The translations under genes were made by a program, and so were the position numbers. Of a DNA stretch of 64,000 nucleotides, positions 1-8,247 are shown one piece after another. The notes below the pieces were generated by a model, which was not told the DNA's origin, did no database searches, and saw only the letters and a program-made list of their open reading frames with translations. Origin of the DNA: Micromonospora halophytica (GTDB lineage Bacteria > Actinomycetota > Actinomycetes > Mycobacteriales > Micromonosporaceae); contig NZ_FMDN01000003.1 of the NCBI RefSeq assembly GCF_900090245.1, forward strand, positions 310,001 to 374,000, in the 5' to 3' direction. Positions within the stretch are counted from its first letter, which is position 1. Every line of letters begins with the position of its first letter.

Positions 1-149
1 TAGTTGTGCCGTGTCGACGCCTGTCGTGCGCGAGCCTACCCGCCGGTAGGGTCCGGCCGGACCTGGTGGCTATCCTTCAGTCTGCGGCAGTCGGCGGTCT
101 CTCGGACGCCACAGACTGCGCATGATAGCGGTGAAAGGGGAGGGCCGAC

Positions 150-1313
150 ATGGCCGCAGAGCAGTCGTTCGACGTCTACCGGTTGCCCGAGGAGCACGAC
201 GCGATCCGTGAGGCGGTCCGCGAGGTCTGTGACGCGAAGGTGGCCCCCAACGCCGCCGAGGCGGATGAGACCGGTGAGTTCCCGAAGGCGTCGTACGACG
301 CCCTGCGGGCCGCGGACTTCCACGCCCCGCACATTCCCGTCGAGTACGGCGGCGCCGGGGCGGACGCCCTGGCCACGGCGATCGTGATCGAGGAGGTGGC
401 GCGGGCCTGCGCCTCGTCCTCGCTGATCCCGGCGGTCAACAAGCTCGGCACGATGCCGCTGATCCTGGCCGGCTCCGAGGAGTTGAAGCAGAAGTACCTG
501 ACGAAGGTCGCCTCCGGCGACGCGATGTTCTCGTACTGCCTCTCCGAGCCGGAGGCGGGCAGCGACGCGGCGTCGATGACCACCAAGGCTGTCCGCGACG
601 GCGACCACTGGGTGCTCAACGGCGTGAAGCGGTGGATCACCAACGCGGGCGTGTCGGAGTTCTACACGGTCTTCGCTGTGACCGATCCCACAGCTCGCTC
701 GCGCGGCATCTCCGCCTTCGTGGTGGAGAAGTCCGACCCCGGGGTCAGCTTCGGCGCGCCGGAGAAGAAGCTCGGCATCAAGGGTTCACCGACCCGTGAG
801 GTCTACTTCGACAACGTCCGGATCCCGGCCGACCGCATGATCGGCGCGGAGGGCACCGGCTTCGCCACCGCGATGAAGACCCTGGACCACACCCGGGTCA
901 CCATCGCCGCCCAGGCCGTCGGCATCGCCCAGGGCGCGCTCGACTACGCCAAAGGCTACGTCCAGGAGCGCAAGCAGTTCGGCAAGCCGGTCGCGGACTT
1001 CCAGGGCGTGCAGTTCATGCTCGCCGACATGGGCATGAAGCTGGAGGCGGCCCGGCAGTTGACGTACGCCGCCGCCGGGAAGTCGGAGCGGGGCGACGCC
1101 GACCTGACCTACTTCGGCGCGGCCGCCAAGTGCTTCGCCTCGGACGCCGCCATGGAGATCACCACCGACGCGGTGCAGCTGCTCGGCGGCTACGGCTACA
1201 CCCGGGACTACCCGGTCGAGCGGATGATGCGGGACGCCAAGATCACCCAGATCTACGAGGGCACCAACCAGGTCCAGCGCATCGTCATGGCCCGTCAGCT
1301 GCTCAAGGGCTGA
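150..1313 (+). CDS. acyl-CoA dehydrogenase
   Basis: FAD-dependent enzyme that introduces the trans-2 double bond into acyl-CoA in beta-oxidation or branched amino-acid catabolism. The 387 residues match the usual family length. Visible are the FAD/substrate loop YCLSEPEAGSDA (residues 129-140), the C-terminal YGYTRDYPVERMMRD stretch and QIYEGTNQ with the probable catalytic base E370. The ATG follows a strong AAAGGGGAGGG ribosome site (134-144). The electron acceptor would be ETF, which is not encoded here. Acyl-chain specificity cannot be read from the sequence. It is convergent with the next gene, with a hairpin between them. Family assignment is safe; comparison to mycobacterial FadE25, which sits near the same core block, is an inference. 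Confidence 0.95.
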   Translation: MAAEQSFDVYRLPEEHDAIREAVREVCDAKVAPNAAEADETGEFPKASYDALRAADFHAPHIPVEYGGAGADALATAIVIEEVARACASSSLIPAVNKLGTMPLILAGSEELKQKYLTKVASGDAMFSYCLSEPEAGSDAASMTTKAVRDGDHWVLNGVKRWITNAGVSEFYTVFAVTDPTARSRGISAFVVEKSDPGVSFGAPEKKLGIKGSPTREVYFDNVRIPADRMIGAEGTGFATAMKTLDHTRVTIAAQAVGIAQGALDYAKGYVQERKQFGKPVADFQGVQFMLADMGMKLEAARQLTYAAAGKSERGDADLTYFGAAAKCFASDAAMEITTDAVQLLGGYGYTRDYPVERMMRDAKITQIYEGTNQVQRIVMARQLLKG

Positions 1314-1320
1314 CGTTCGG

Positions 1321-1350
1321 GCGGGCGGGCCGGTCACCCGGCCCGCCCGC
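1321..1350. terminator. bidirectional hairpin terminator between convergent genes
   Basis: A perfect 13-bp inverted repeat (1321-1333 with 1338-1350) and a TCAC loop lie 7 bases after the acyl-CoA dehydrogenase stop codon and 5 bases from the stop of the minus-strand gene. There is no U-tract, as is usual for actinomycete hairpin terminators. Confidence 0.7.
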
Positions 1351-1355
1351 GGCCG

Positions 1356-2027
1356 TCAACTGTTCTCGGTGCTGCTCTCCGACTTGGCCCCGTACCGGGG
1401 CGGCGGGGCCGTCCACGGCGACTCGGTGCCGGCGCGCCGGGGCAGCGGCTCATTGGGCGTGTCCGCAGCCGGGTAGCCGAGCGAGGGCGGGGCGGTGTCC
1501 GCCTCGCTGCGCGGGGCGGGCGGCGGCCAGTCGCTCAGCGTGAAGGTGTTCTCCGGGGGTGTGTCGTCGGCCGGGGTCAGCTCCGCCCCGGACGTCGACG
1601 GCACCGGCTGGCGCCGCCACCGCTGGAAGCTGAACGTCGCCATCAGCAGCAGCAGGCCGATCAGGAACAGGGTGCCGTTCTGCACGGGCAGGCTCAGCGG
1701 CAGCGGGTCCCCGAGGACCTTGCCGCCGTCCGGGATCCGGTCGAGCACGTTGAACGGTGCGATGAACATCCCGACGTACGGGGTGATCAGCAGCAGCCCG
1801 GCGACGAGCGGACCGAGCGGCGAGACGCGCAGCGTGCCGAGCAGGCCGAGCAGGATGCCGGCGACGCCGAGGTAGACGGCGGGTTCGATCAGGTTGGGCG
1901 TGCTGAACGTGCCGATCTCCACCCAGCGGCGCACGGTCCGGTCCGACCCGTCCTGCCCGAGGGTGACCAGCACCCAGGTGATCGGCGCCACCACCAGCCC
2001 GGCGAGGAAGCTCCAGAGATGTCGCAT
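1356..2027 (-). CDS. membrane protein with Pro/Ser-rich tail, unknown function
   Basis: A 223-residue protein starting MRHLWSFLAG. The first about 135 residues hold four hydrophobic segments (around residues 5-20, 47-65, 70-92 and 115-135), followed by an RWRRQ basic stop-transfer stretch and a long Pro/Ser/Thr/Glu-rich tail that is probably cytoplasmic and disordered. No enzymatic motif was recognised. The start at 2027 was preferred because upstream codons (to 2075) read into the divergent gene. Its start codon lies only 23 bases from the thioesterase start on the other strand, so the two genes must share a very compact promoter region. Function unknown. Confidence 0.75.
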   Translation of the reverse strand: MRHLWSFLAGLVVAPITWVLVTLGQDGSDRTVRRWVEIGTFSTPNLIEPAVYLGVAGILLGLLGTLRVSPLGPLVAGLLLITPYVGMFIAPFNVLDRIPDGGKVLGDPLPLSLPVQNGTLFLIGLLLLMATFSFQRWRRQPVPSTSGAELTPADDTPPENTFTLSDWPPPAPRSEADTAPPSLGYPAADTPNEPLPRRAGTESPWTAPPPRYGAKSESSTENS

Positions 2028-2050
2028 TGGCGCACCGTACCGTTTCCGGC

Positions 2051-2566
2051 ATGACCGAGCACCCCTCCGCCCCACAGGGCAAGCCGACCTCGTACTCGCG
2101 GGTCACGCTGAGTCGCATCATGACTGCTGTCGATGTCAATCTGTACGGCACCGTGCACGGCGGGGTCCTGATGAAGTTCGTCGACGACGTGGCCGGCGCG
2201 GCGGCGGCCCGGCACAGCGGCGGCACGGCGGTCACCGCCGCGATCGACGAGATCGTCTTCTCCGAGCCGGTCCGGGTGGGTGACCTGGTCCACGCGCACG
2301 CCCAGGTCAACTGGACCGGGCACACCTCGATGGAGATCGGGGTGAAGGTGGTCGCCGAGCGGTGGGACCAGGTCGAGGACGCGCCGGTCCGGGTGGCAAC
2401 CGCGTACCTGGTCTTCGTCTCCGTCGACCTGGGCGGCGCGCCGCGGCCGGTCCGGCCGGTGTTGCCGGAGACCCAGGAGGACGAGCGCCGCTACCGGGAG
2501 GCGGAGATCCGCCGGGCGCACCGGCTGGCGAAGCGGCGGGCGATCCAGGCGCACCGGGCGGGCTGA
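2051..2566 (+). CDS. acyl-CoA thioesterase, hotdog fold
   Basis: 171-residue single hotdog-domain protein that should hydrolyse acyl-CoA thioesters. Seen: SRIMTAVDVNLYGTVHGG near the N-terminus, where the N-x-x-G-x-x-H-G-G pattern matches the cytosolic BACH/YciA-type thioesterases, then the central helix GVLMKFVDDVAGAAA and a charged Arg-rich C-terminus typical of this subfamily. The ATG at 2051 gives a normal N-terminus. No clear ribosome site precedes it, so translation may be leaderless. It is divergent from the membrane protein gene and followed by a hairpin. The chain-length preference is unknown. Confidence 0.88.
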   Translation: MTEHPSAPQGKPTSYSRVTLSRIMTAVDVNLYGTVHGGVLMKFVDDVAGAAAARHSGGTAVTAAIDEIVFSEPVRVGDLVHAHAQVNWTGHTSMEIGVKVVAERWDQVEDAPVRVATAYLVFVSVDLGGAPRPVRPVLPETQEDERRYREAEIRRAHRLAKRRAIQAHRAG

Positions 2567-2589
2567 GGCGGCACCGGAGGGTGGGCGTC

Positions 2590-2634
2590 GGCCCCGCCCA
2601 CACACCGGGCGGGCCGGTGGTGTGGGCCGGCCAC
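2590..2634 (+). terminator. hairpin terminator after thioesterase
   Basis: An imperfect long inverted repeat, GCCCACACACCGG against CCGGTGGTGTGGGC with one bulged base, sits about 25 bases after the thioesterase stop codon and before the acetoacetyl-CoA synthetase gene. No U-tract. Confidence 0.55.
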
Positions 2635-2739
2635 GCCCCGTCACCGGCACCCGGTGCGGAGAATGGCGCTGCGAGGTAGGGCAAGATGGCGCCACGGCCC
2701 ATGGACAGTGTCGTGCGGGGCCTCAGGGAGGGTGGAGCA

Positions 2740-4725
2740 GTGGGTGACGTGCTGTGGACGCCGCCGGCGGACGTACTCCAGCGGTCGCGGATCGGGAACT
2801 ACCTGCGCTGGCTGCGTGAGCACCGCGGGCTCGACTTCGCCGACTACGACGAGCTGTGGCGCTGGTCGGTGACCGACCTGGACGCCTTCTGGCGTTCGAT
2901 CTGGGACCACTTCGAGGTCGTCGCGCACACCCCGCCCACGGCGACCCTGACCGACGCGGGCATGCCCGGCACCCGCTGGTTCCCCGGCGCGACGCTCAAC
3001 TACGCCCAGAACGTGCTGCGGATGCCGGGCCGGGCCGACGACGACCCGGTGGTGATCGCGCACGGCCAGACCCGCGCGCCGGTCACGCTGACCGCGGCCG
3101 AGCTGCGCGAGCAGGTCCGCCGGGTGGCGGCCGGGCTGCGCCGGCTCGGCGTGGTCGCCGGGGACCGGGTGGCGGCGTACGCGCCGAACATCGGAGAGAC
3201 GTACGTGCTGCTGTTGGCCACCAGCAGCCTGGGCGCGATCTTCTCGTCCTGCGCCCCCGAGTTCGGCACCCGCAGCGTCACCGACCGGTGGCAGCAGATC
3301 GAGCCGAAGGTGCTGGTGGCCGTCGACGGCTACCGGTACGGCGACAAGCCGGTGGACCGGCGCGGCGAGGTGGCCGCGATCCGGGCCGCGCTGCCGTCGC
3401 TCCAGCACACCGTCGGCATCGCGTACCTCGACCCGGCCGGCGTGCCGGCCGGGGCGATCACCTGGGACGAGTTGGCGGCGGAGACCGACGAGCCGCTGAC
3501 CTTCACCCCGGTGCCGTTCGACCACCCGCTCTACGTGCTCTACTCCTCCGGCACCACCGGGCTGCCGAAGCCGATCGTGCACGGCCACGGCGGCATCCTG
3601 CTGGAGCACCTGAAGATGCTGGCCCTGCACCACGACCTGGGCCCGTCGGACCGGTTCCTCTGGTTCACCACCACCGGCTGGATGATGTGGAACTTCCTGG
3701 TCTCCGGCCCGGCGGTGGGGGCGGCGATCGTGCTCTTCGACGGCAACCCGGGCCACCCCGACCTGGGGGCGCTCTGGCGGCTGGCCGAGGAGACCGGCAC
3801 CACGTACTTCGGCACCTCGGCGCCGTTCCTGCTGGCCTGCCGCAAGGCCGGGCTGGTGCCGAAGGAGATCGCCGACCTCTCCGCGCTGCGCGGGCTCGGC
3901 TCGACCGGTGCGCCGCTGCCCGCCGAGGGCTTCACCTGGGTGTACGAGACGGTCGGCGACCGTCTCCAGCTCCAGTCGCTCTCCGGCGGCACGGACGTCT
4001 GCACCGGCTTCGTCGGCGGGGTGCCGCTGCTGGCGGTGCACGCTGGCGAGATCACCTGCCGGGCGCTCGGCGCGCGGGTGGAGGCCCGCTCCGCCGACGG
4101 CACCCCGGTCGTCGGTGAGCTGGGCGAACTGGTGATCACCGCGCCGATGCCGAGCATGCCGGTCGGCTTCTGGAACGACCCGGACGGCCGCCGCTACCGC
4201 GAGGCGTACTTCGAGGTCTATCCGGGCGTGTGGCGGCACGGTGACTGGATCACCATCAACTCCCGGGGCGGCTGCGTGATCACCGGTCGCTCCGACGCCA
4301 CCCTGAACCGGGGCGGCGTGCGGCTGGGCACCGCCGAGTTCTACTCGGTGGTGGAGGGGCTGGACGAGGTCGTCGACTCGGTGGTCGTGCACCTGGAGGA
4401 CGACGAGGGTGGCGCGGGTGAGCTGCTGCTCTTCGTGGTCCTCGCCGAGGGCCTGGAGCTCGACGACGACCTGCGGCGCAAGATCTGCCGCGAGCTGCGC
4501 ACGTCGCTCTCGCCCCGGCACGTACCGGACGAGATCCACCAGGTACGCGCCGTGCCGCGCACCCTGAGCGCGAAGAAACTCGAGGTCCCGGTCAAGAAGA
4601 TCCTCACCGGTACCCCGGTCGACAACGCCGCCGCCAAGGGCGCCCTGGCCAACCCGGAGTCGTTGACCGCCTTCGCCGCCCTCGCCCAACGCCGCACCGC
4701 CACCGACACCCCCACCCCCGCCTAA
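2740..4725 (+). CDS. acsA: acetoacetyl-CoA synthetase
   Basis: ATP-dependent ligase that activates acetoacetate (ketone bodies or leucine breakdown) to acetoacetyl-CoA through an acyl-adenylate. 661 residues from GTG 2740, the normal length of the family. Seen: an N-terminal ACAS-type segment, the P-loop YSSGTTGLPKPIVHG, the TTTGWMMWN core motif characteristic of acetoacetyl-CoA synthetases, the GDWITINSRGG region, and the C-terminal Lys near KKLEVPVKKI that should catalyse adenylation. GTG 2740 was chosen because GGGAGGG (2726-2732) sits 7 bases before it; ATG 2686 and ATG 2701 are alternatives without a site. Convergent with the TIGR03089 gene. Name and substrate rest on family resemblance. 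Confidence 0.9.
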   Translation: MGDVLWTPPADVLQRSRIGNYLRWLREHRGLDFADYDELWRWSVTDLDAFWRSIWDHFEVVAHTPPTATLTDAGMPGTRWFPGATLNYAQNVLRMPGRADDDPVVIAHGQTRAPVTLTAAELREQVRRVAAGLRRLGVVAGDRVAAYAPNIGETYVLLLATSSLGAIFSSCAPEFGTRSVTDRWQQIEPKVLVAVDGYRYGDKPVDRRGEVAAIRAALPSLQHTVGIAYLDPAGVPAGAITWDELAAETDEPLTFTPVPFDHPLYVLYSSGTTGLPKPIVHGHGGILLEHLKMLALHHDLGPSDRFLWFTTTGWMMWNFLVSGPAVGAAIVLFDGNPGHPDLGALWRLAEETGTTYFGTSAPFLLACRKAGLVPKEIADLSALRGLGSTGAPLPAEGFTWVYETVGDRLQLQSLSGGTDVCTGFVGGVPLLAVHAGEITCRALGARVEARSADGTPVVGELGELVITAPMPSMPVGFWNDPDGRRYREAYFEVYPGVWRHGDWITINSRGGCVITGRSDATLNRGGVRLGTAEFYSVVEGLDEVVDSVVVHLEDDEGGAGELLLFVVLAEGLELDDDLRRKICRELRTSLSPRHVPDEIHQVRAVPRTLSAKKLEVPVKKILTGTPVDNAAAKGALANPESLTAFAALAQRRTATDTPTPA

Positions 4726-4728
4726 CTC

Positions 4729-4746
4729 GGAAGTAGACCTACTTCC
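4729..4746 (+). terminator. short hairpin after acetoacetyl-CoA synthetase
   Basis: GGAAGTA (4729-4735) pairs perfectly with TACTTCC (4740-4746) around a four-base loop, 3 bases after the stop codon. Confidence 0.45.
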
Positions 4747-4790
4747 TCCCGATCAGGGCCGCTTCGCGCAGCGGAGCGACAGCGACCAAC

Positions 4791-4845
4791 CCCCACCCAC
4801 CCCACCCACCCCACCCACCCCACCCACCCCACCCCACCCCTGCCC
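4791..4845 (+). repeat. tandem 9-bp CCCCACCCA repeat
   Basis: Four exact 9-bp units CCCCACCCA (from 4791, 4800, 4809 and 4818) followed by degenerate C-rich units. It is the C-rich left arm of the composite element. Confidence 0.9.
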
Positions 4846-4861
4846 CGCCCCGCCGCCCCCG

Positions 4862-4930
4862 CGATCTTGCACTTGTGGTCGCGACTGAACGGGCAAATGC
4901 CGCGAAACGGCGACCTGAAGTGCAAGATCG
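4862..4930. repeat. palindromic intergenic element, copy A
   Basis: A 69-bp core with a perfect 13-bp terminal inverted repeat: CGATCTTGCACTT (4862-4874) and AAGTGCAAGATCG (4918-4930). Its ends match copies B and C further along. The interior differs between copies, so the arms are conserved rather than the loop. Confidence 0.85.
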
Positions 4931-5021
4931 ACGGGGTGGAGGGACGGGGTGGAGGGACGGGGTGGCGGGACGGGGTGGAGGGACGGGGTGGAGGGACGGC
5001 GGGGAGGGACGGCGGGGAGGG
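4931..5021 (+). repeat. tandem 13-bp G-rich repeat
   Basis: Seven head-to-tail 13-bp units with consensus ACGGGGTGGAGGG start at 4931, 4944, 4957, 4970, 4983, 4996 and 5009; the last two are variants (the final one trimmed). The runs of four G could form quadruplexes. It is the G-rich right arm of the composite element and abuts the stop codon of the minus-strand gene. Confidence 0.85.
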
Positions 5022-5041
5022 GAGGGGTGGGGGCGGGGCAG

Positions 5042-5731
5042 TCAGGTGAGGGGGCGGGTGATCTTCTCGGTGGTGGTGCGGGACGTCACGCGGGTGGGGT
5101 CGAGGTTGGCGCAGAGAACCAGTGTCGCGGCGCGGGTCAGCGGGGCGAGCAGCCAGTCGACCGGGTCCGGGTGGCGGGCCGTGTCGACCAGGAGGCGGTC
5201 GCCGACGGCGATGCCCAGTTCGGTCGCGCGGGCGTCCGCGCGGGCCAGCAGGTCCGCGTCGCCCGGGCCGCCCTGCGGGTACGGCGTGAAGTGGTCGCCG
5301 TGGCCGCGTACCTCGCCGACGAAGTCGGCGAAGCCGGCCGGCACCTGGCGCATCGGCAGCCCGAACGGGTCCAGCGCGAGGGCGTAGCGCTCCCCGGCCG
5401 ACCAGGCGTCCGCCTCGGCGACCCGGGAGGTGGCGGCGAAGAGCACGGCCACGTCGCCCGGAGCGTCGACCACCGTCAGCTTGGCCGACCAGCAGCCCAG
5501 CAGCACCGCGGCGGTCTGCCAGTGCGGCGGGAGCAGCACTCCGGCCACGTCGCCGGGGGCGAGGGCCAATTCGTCGACGAGCAGGTTGGCGGTCTTGGCC
5601 ACCCAGTTCGCCAGCGTGGCGCCGGACAGTTCGGTGCGCTCGCCGGTGGCGTCGTCGTACCAGGTCAGCAGGGGGCGGGTGGGGTCGGTCGCGATCGCGT
5701 CGGCGAAGACCCGGGCAATGTTGTCGGCCAT
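5042..5731 (-). CDS. TIGR03089 family protein (truncated adenylate-forming-like)
   Basis: 229 residues from ATG 5731 (MADNIARVFADAIA). The sequence looks like the N-terminal part of an AMP-binding enzyme: LTWYDDATGERTELSGA, then a Leu/Ala-rich segment and VAGVLLPPHWQTAAVLLG. It lacks the P-loop and the C-terminal lid of a working ligase, so it is probably not an acyl-CoA synthetase by itself. Actinobacterial genomes carry such proteins next to LCP/glycosyltransferase and manC genes, which fits its neighbour on the other strand. The upstream extension to 5872 runs into the divergent glycosyltransferase promoter and was discarded. Molecular function unknown. Confidence 0.82.
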   Translation of the reverse strand: MADNIARVFADAIATDPTRPLLTWYDDATGERTELSGATLANWVAKTANLLVDELALAPGDVAGVLLPPHWQTAAVLLGCWSAKLTVVDAPGDVAVLFAATSRVAEADAWSAGERYALALDPFGLPMRQVPAGFADFVGEVRGHGDHFTPYPQGGPGDADLLARADARATELGIAVGDRLLVDTARHPDPVDWLLAPLTRAATLVLCANLDPTRVTSRTTTEKITRPLT

Positions 5732-5883
5732 CGGCGCGAACGATACGCCGGTCGGTGTCCGTACTCGATGTCGATGACAAGTCGGCGTACCGTCGGGTCG
5801 CAGTCGGCGTCCGGACCGGGCACCGGCGTAGGCTTGCCCGGAGTGTTGTTCCCCACAGCCCCGCCAGTTCAAGGAGTCGCCCC

Positions 5884-7029
5884 GTGACCGCCGGTCGCCC
5901 GCCCCGCGTACTCATCGACGCCACGAGTGTCCCCGCCGACCGTGGCGGCGTCGGTAGATACGTCGACGGCCTCCTCGGCGCCCTCGGCACGGTCTGTGGA
6001 TCGGCGGTCGACCTGGTCGTCGTCAGCCTCCGCACCGACCTGGAGCGTTACACCCGCATGCTGCCGGGGGCGGAGGTCGTCCCCGCGCCGGCGGCCGTCG
6101 CCCACCGCCCCGCCCGCCTCGCCTGGGAGCAGACCGGCCTGCCGCTGCTCGCCCAGCAGGTCGGCGCCGAGGTGCTGCACTCGCCCTTCTACACCTGCCC
6201 GCTGCGGGCCGGATGCCCGGTCACGGTCACGGTGCACGACGCGACCTTCTTCACCGAGCCGGAGCACTACGACAAGTCCCGGCGGACGTTCTTCCGCAGC
6301 GCGATCAAGACGTCGCTGCGCCGCGCCGACCGGGTGATCGTGCCGAGCAAGGCGACCCGCGACGAGCTGATCCGGCTCCTCGACGCCGACCCCACCCGGA
6401 TCGACGTGGCCTACCACGGCGTCGACCACGCGGCCTTCCACGCGCCCGGCGACGAGGAGAAGGCCCGGGTCCGGGCCCGGCTGGGGCTGGGCGGGAGCAG
6501 CTACGTGGCCTTCCTCGGGGCGAAGGAGCCGCGTAAGAACGTGCCCAACCTGATCCGGGGCTGGGCCCGCGCGGTGGCCGACCGGGAGAACCCGCCGGCC
6601 CTGGTGGTCGCCGGCGGCCAGGGGCACGACGACGACATCGACCGCGCGGTGGCCGAGGTCCCGTCGCACCTGCGGCTGCTGCGCCCCGGCTACCTGCGCT
6701 ACGCCGACCTGCCCGGCTTCCTGGGCGGGGCGCTGGTGGCGGCCTACCCGTCGTACGGCGAGGGATTCGGGCTGCCGATCCTGGAGGCGATGGCGTGCGC
6801 CGCCCCGGTGCTGACCACCCCCCGCCTCTCCCTGCCCGAGGTGGGCGGGGACGCGGTCGCCTACACCAGCGAGGACCCGGACCAGATCGCCACCGACCTG
6901 GCCGCCCTCCTCGACGACGAGCCGCGCCGGTTGTCGCTGGCCAAGGCGGGCTTCGACCGGGCGAAGGAATTCACCTGGGAGTCCAGCGCGGAGGTGCACA
7001 TCGCGGCGTGGAGCCGGGCGCGGTCCTGA
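5884..7029 (+). CDS. glycosyltransferase family 4
   Basis: 381-residue GT-B glycosyltransferase, probably transferring mannose or a related sugar from a nucleotide donor to a lipid or glycan in the cytoplasm. Seen: the N-terminal GGVGRYVDGL loop (after about residue 20), central VAFLGAKEPRKNVPNLI and the donor-binding motif YGEGFGLPILEAMACAAPV near residue 285. GTG 5884 is preceded by AAGGAG (5871-5876). The gene precedes manC by 63 bases on the same strand, which makes a GDP-mannose donor plausible. Acceptor not predictable. Confidence 0.9.
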   Translation: MTAGRPPRVLIDATSVPADRGGVGRYVDGLLGALGTVCGSAVDLVVVSLRTDLERYTRMLPGAEVVPAPAAVAHRPARLAWEQTGLPLLAQQVGAEVLHSPFYTCPLRAGCPVTVTVHDATFFTEPEHYDKSRRTFFRSAIKTSLRRADRVIVPSKATRDELIRLLDADPTRIDVAYHGVDHAAFHAPGDEEKARVRARLGLGGSSYVAFLGAKEPRKNVPNLIRGWARAVADRENPPALVVAGGQGHDDDIDRAVAEVPSHLRLLRPGYLRYADLPGFLGGALVAAYPSYGEGFGLPILEAMACAAPVLTTPRLSLPEVGGDAVAYTSEDPDQIATDLAALLDDEPRRLSLAKAGFDRAKEFTWESSAEVHIAAWSRARS

Positions 7030-7092
7030 CCGGGCGCCGACCGTACGGCCGACCCGGCTTCCCGCCTGTGCCGGTTCGGGCATGATGTGCTG

Positions 7093-8184
7093 ATGCTCTA
7101 CGCCGTCATCCCGGCGGGTGGCAGCGGCACGAGGTTGTGGCCGCTGTCCCGCGCGGGGCACCCCAAGTTCCTCCACCCGCTCACCGGCACCAACGCGTCC
7201 CTGCTCCAGGCGACGGTGGACCGGTTGGGACCGTTGACCACACCGGAGCGGATCCTGGTCGTCACCGGGGCAGCCCACGCGGCGGCGGTGGCCCGGCAGC
7301 TGACCGGGCTGCCCGAGGAGAACATCCTGGTGGAGCCCTCGCCCCGGGACTCCTGCGCGGCGATCGCGTTGGCCGCGGCCGTGATCGCGCAGCGCGACCC
7401 AGAGGCGGTGATGGGCTCCTTCGCGGCCGACCACCTGATCCGGGACGCCGACGCCTGGGTGGAGACGGTCCGCGCGGCGGTGCGCGGCGCGGAGCAGGGG
7501 CTGCTGATGACGGTGGGCATCACCCCGACCCGCGCGGAGACCGGCTACGGCTACCTGGAGACGGGCGAGCCGACCGGTGACGGTCCGCTGCGTCCGGTGG
7601 CCGAGTTCAAGGAGAAGCCGGCGGCGCCGGTCGCCGAGGCCTACCTGCGCTCCGGACGGCACCTCTGGAACGCCAGCATGTTCGTCTGGCGGGTGGACGT
7701 CTTCCTCGCCGAGCTGGCCCGCCAGCAGCCGGCGCTGCACGCCGGGGTCATCGCCATCGCCGCCGCCTGGGGCACCCCCGAGCAGGACGACATCCTCGGC
7801 ACGGTCTGGCCCACGCTGCCGAAGATCTCAGTGGACTACGCGGTGATGGAGGGCGCGGCGACCGCCGGCCGGGTGGCGACGGTCCCCGGCGACTTCGGCT
7901 GGAACGACGTCGGCGACTTCCACACCCTCGGTGAGGTGCTCCCCGCCGACGAGGCGGGCAACGTCGTCCTCGGTACCGACGGCAAGCCCGACGTGCTGCT
8001 GCACGACACGCACGACCTGGTGGTGGTGCCGCAGTCCGGTCGGCTGGTGGCCGCGCTCGGGGTACGGGACCTGATCGTGGTGGACACCCCGGACGCGGTG
8101 CTGGTCTGCCCCCGCGACCGCGCCCAGGACGTCAAGGCGCTGGTCGACGAACTGAAGGGACGCGGCGAGGAGGGCCTGGTCTGA
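7093..8184 (+). CDS. manC: mannose-1-phosphate guanylyltransferase
   Basis: Makes GDP-mannose from mannose 1-phosphate and GTP. The signature PAGGSGTRLWPLSR sits at the N-terminus, EKPAAPVAEAYL gives the conserved FxEKP site and WNASMFVWRVDVF the sugar-binding region. About 363 residues, the size of the single-domain enzyme without the isomerase extension. ATG 7093 gives MLYAVIPAGG; an in-frame GTG at 7087 is the alternative. With manB (52866) and manA (56755) it completes the route from fructose 6-phosphate to GDP-mannose, split by the accessory insert. Corresponds in context to Rv3264c of M. tuberculosis. Confidence 0.93.
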   Translation: MLYAVIPAGGSGTRLWPLSRAGHPKFLHPLTGTNASLLQATVDRLGPLTTPERILVVTGAAHAAAVARQLTGLPEENILVEPSPRDSCAAIALAAAVIAQRDPEAVMGSFAADHLIRDADAWVETVRAAVRGAEQGLLMTVGITPTRAETGYGYLETGEPTGDGPLRPVAEFKEKPAAPVAEAYLRSGRHLWNASMFVWRVDVFLAELARQQPALHAGVIAIAAAWGTPEQDDILGTVWPTLPKISVDYAVMEGAATAGRVATVPGDFGWNDVGDFHTLGEVLPADEAGNVVLGTDGKPDVLLHDTHDLVVVPQSGRLVAALGVRDLIVVDTPDAVLVCPRDRAQDVKALVDELKGRGEEGLV

Positions 8185-8247
8185 CCGCCGGCCACCGGTG
8201 GCGGCGCGGGGTCGGCAGACGCCGGTCGGCGGGCCGGCAGGGGCGGG

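Larger units (their letters stand above)
4726..5041. other. non-coding stretch with C-rich repeats, palindrome and G-rich repeats
   Basis: No gene was found between the two convergent genes. It holds a small GGAAGTA/TACTTCC hairpin directly after the acetoacetyl-CoA synthetase stop (4729-4746), a C-rich tandem tract (4791-4860), the palindromic core element A (4862-4930) and a G-rich tandem tract (4931-5040). Confidence 0.85.

Noticed and set aside
1..149. A coding region at the left edge
   Set aside because: Frames here are short and overlap the acyl-CoA dehydrogenase gene; the stretch looks like its upstream region with only the ribosome site recognisable.
2641..4689. Minus-strand open frame of 682 codons opposite acetoacetyl-CoA synthetase
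   Set aside because: Antisense shadow with Arg/Gly/His-rich sequence.
4791..5040. CRISPR-like array suggested by regular repeats
   Set aside because: Units of 9 and 13 bp are head-to-tail with no spacers and there are no cas genes; it is a low-complexity tandem repeat.
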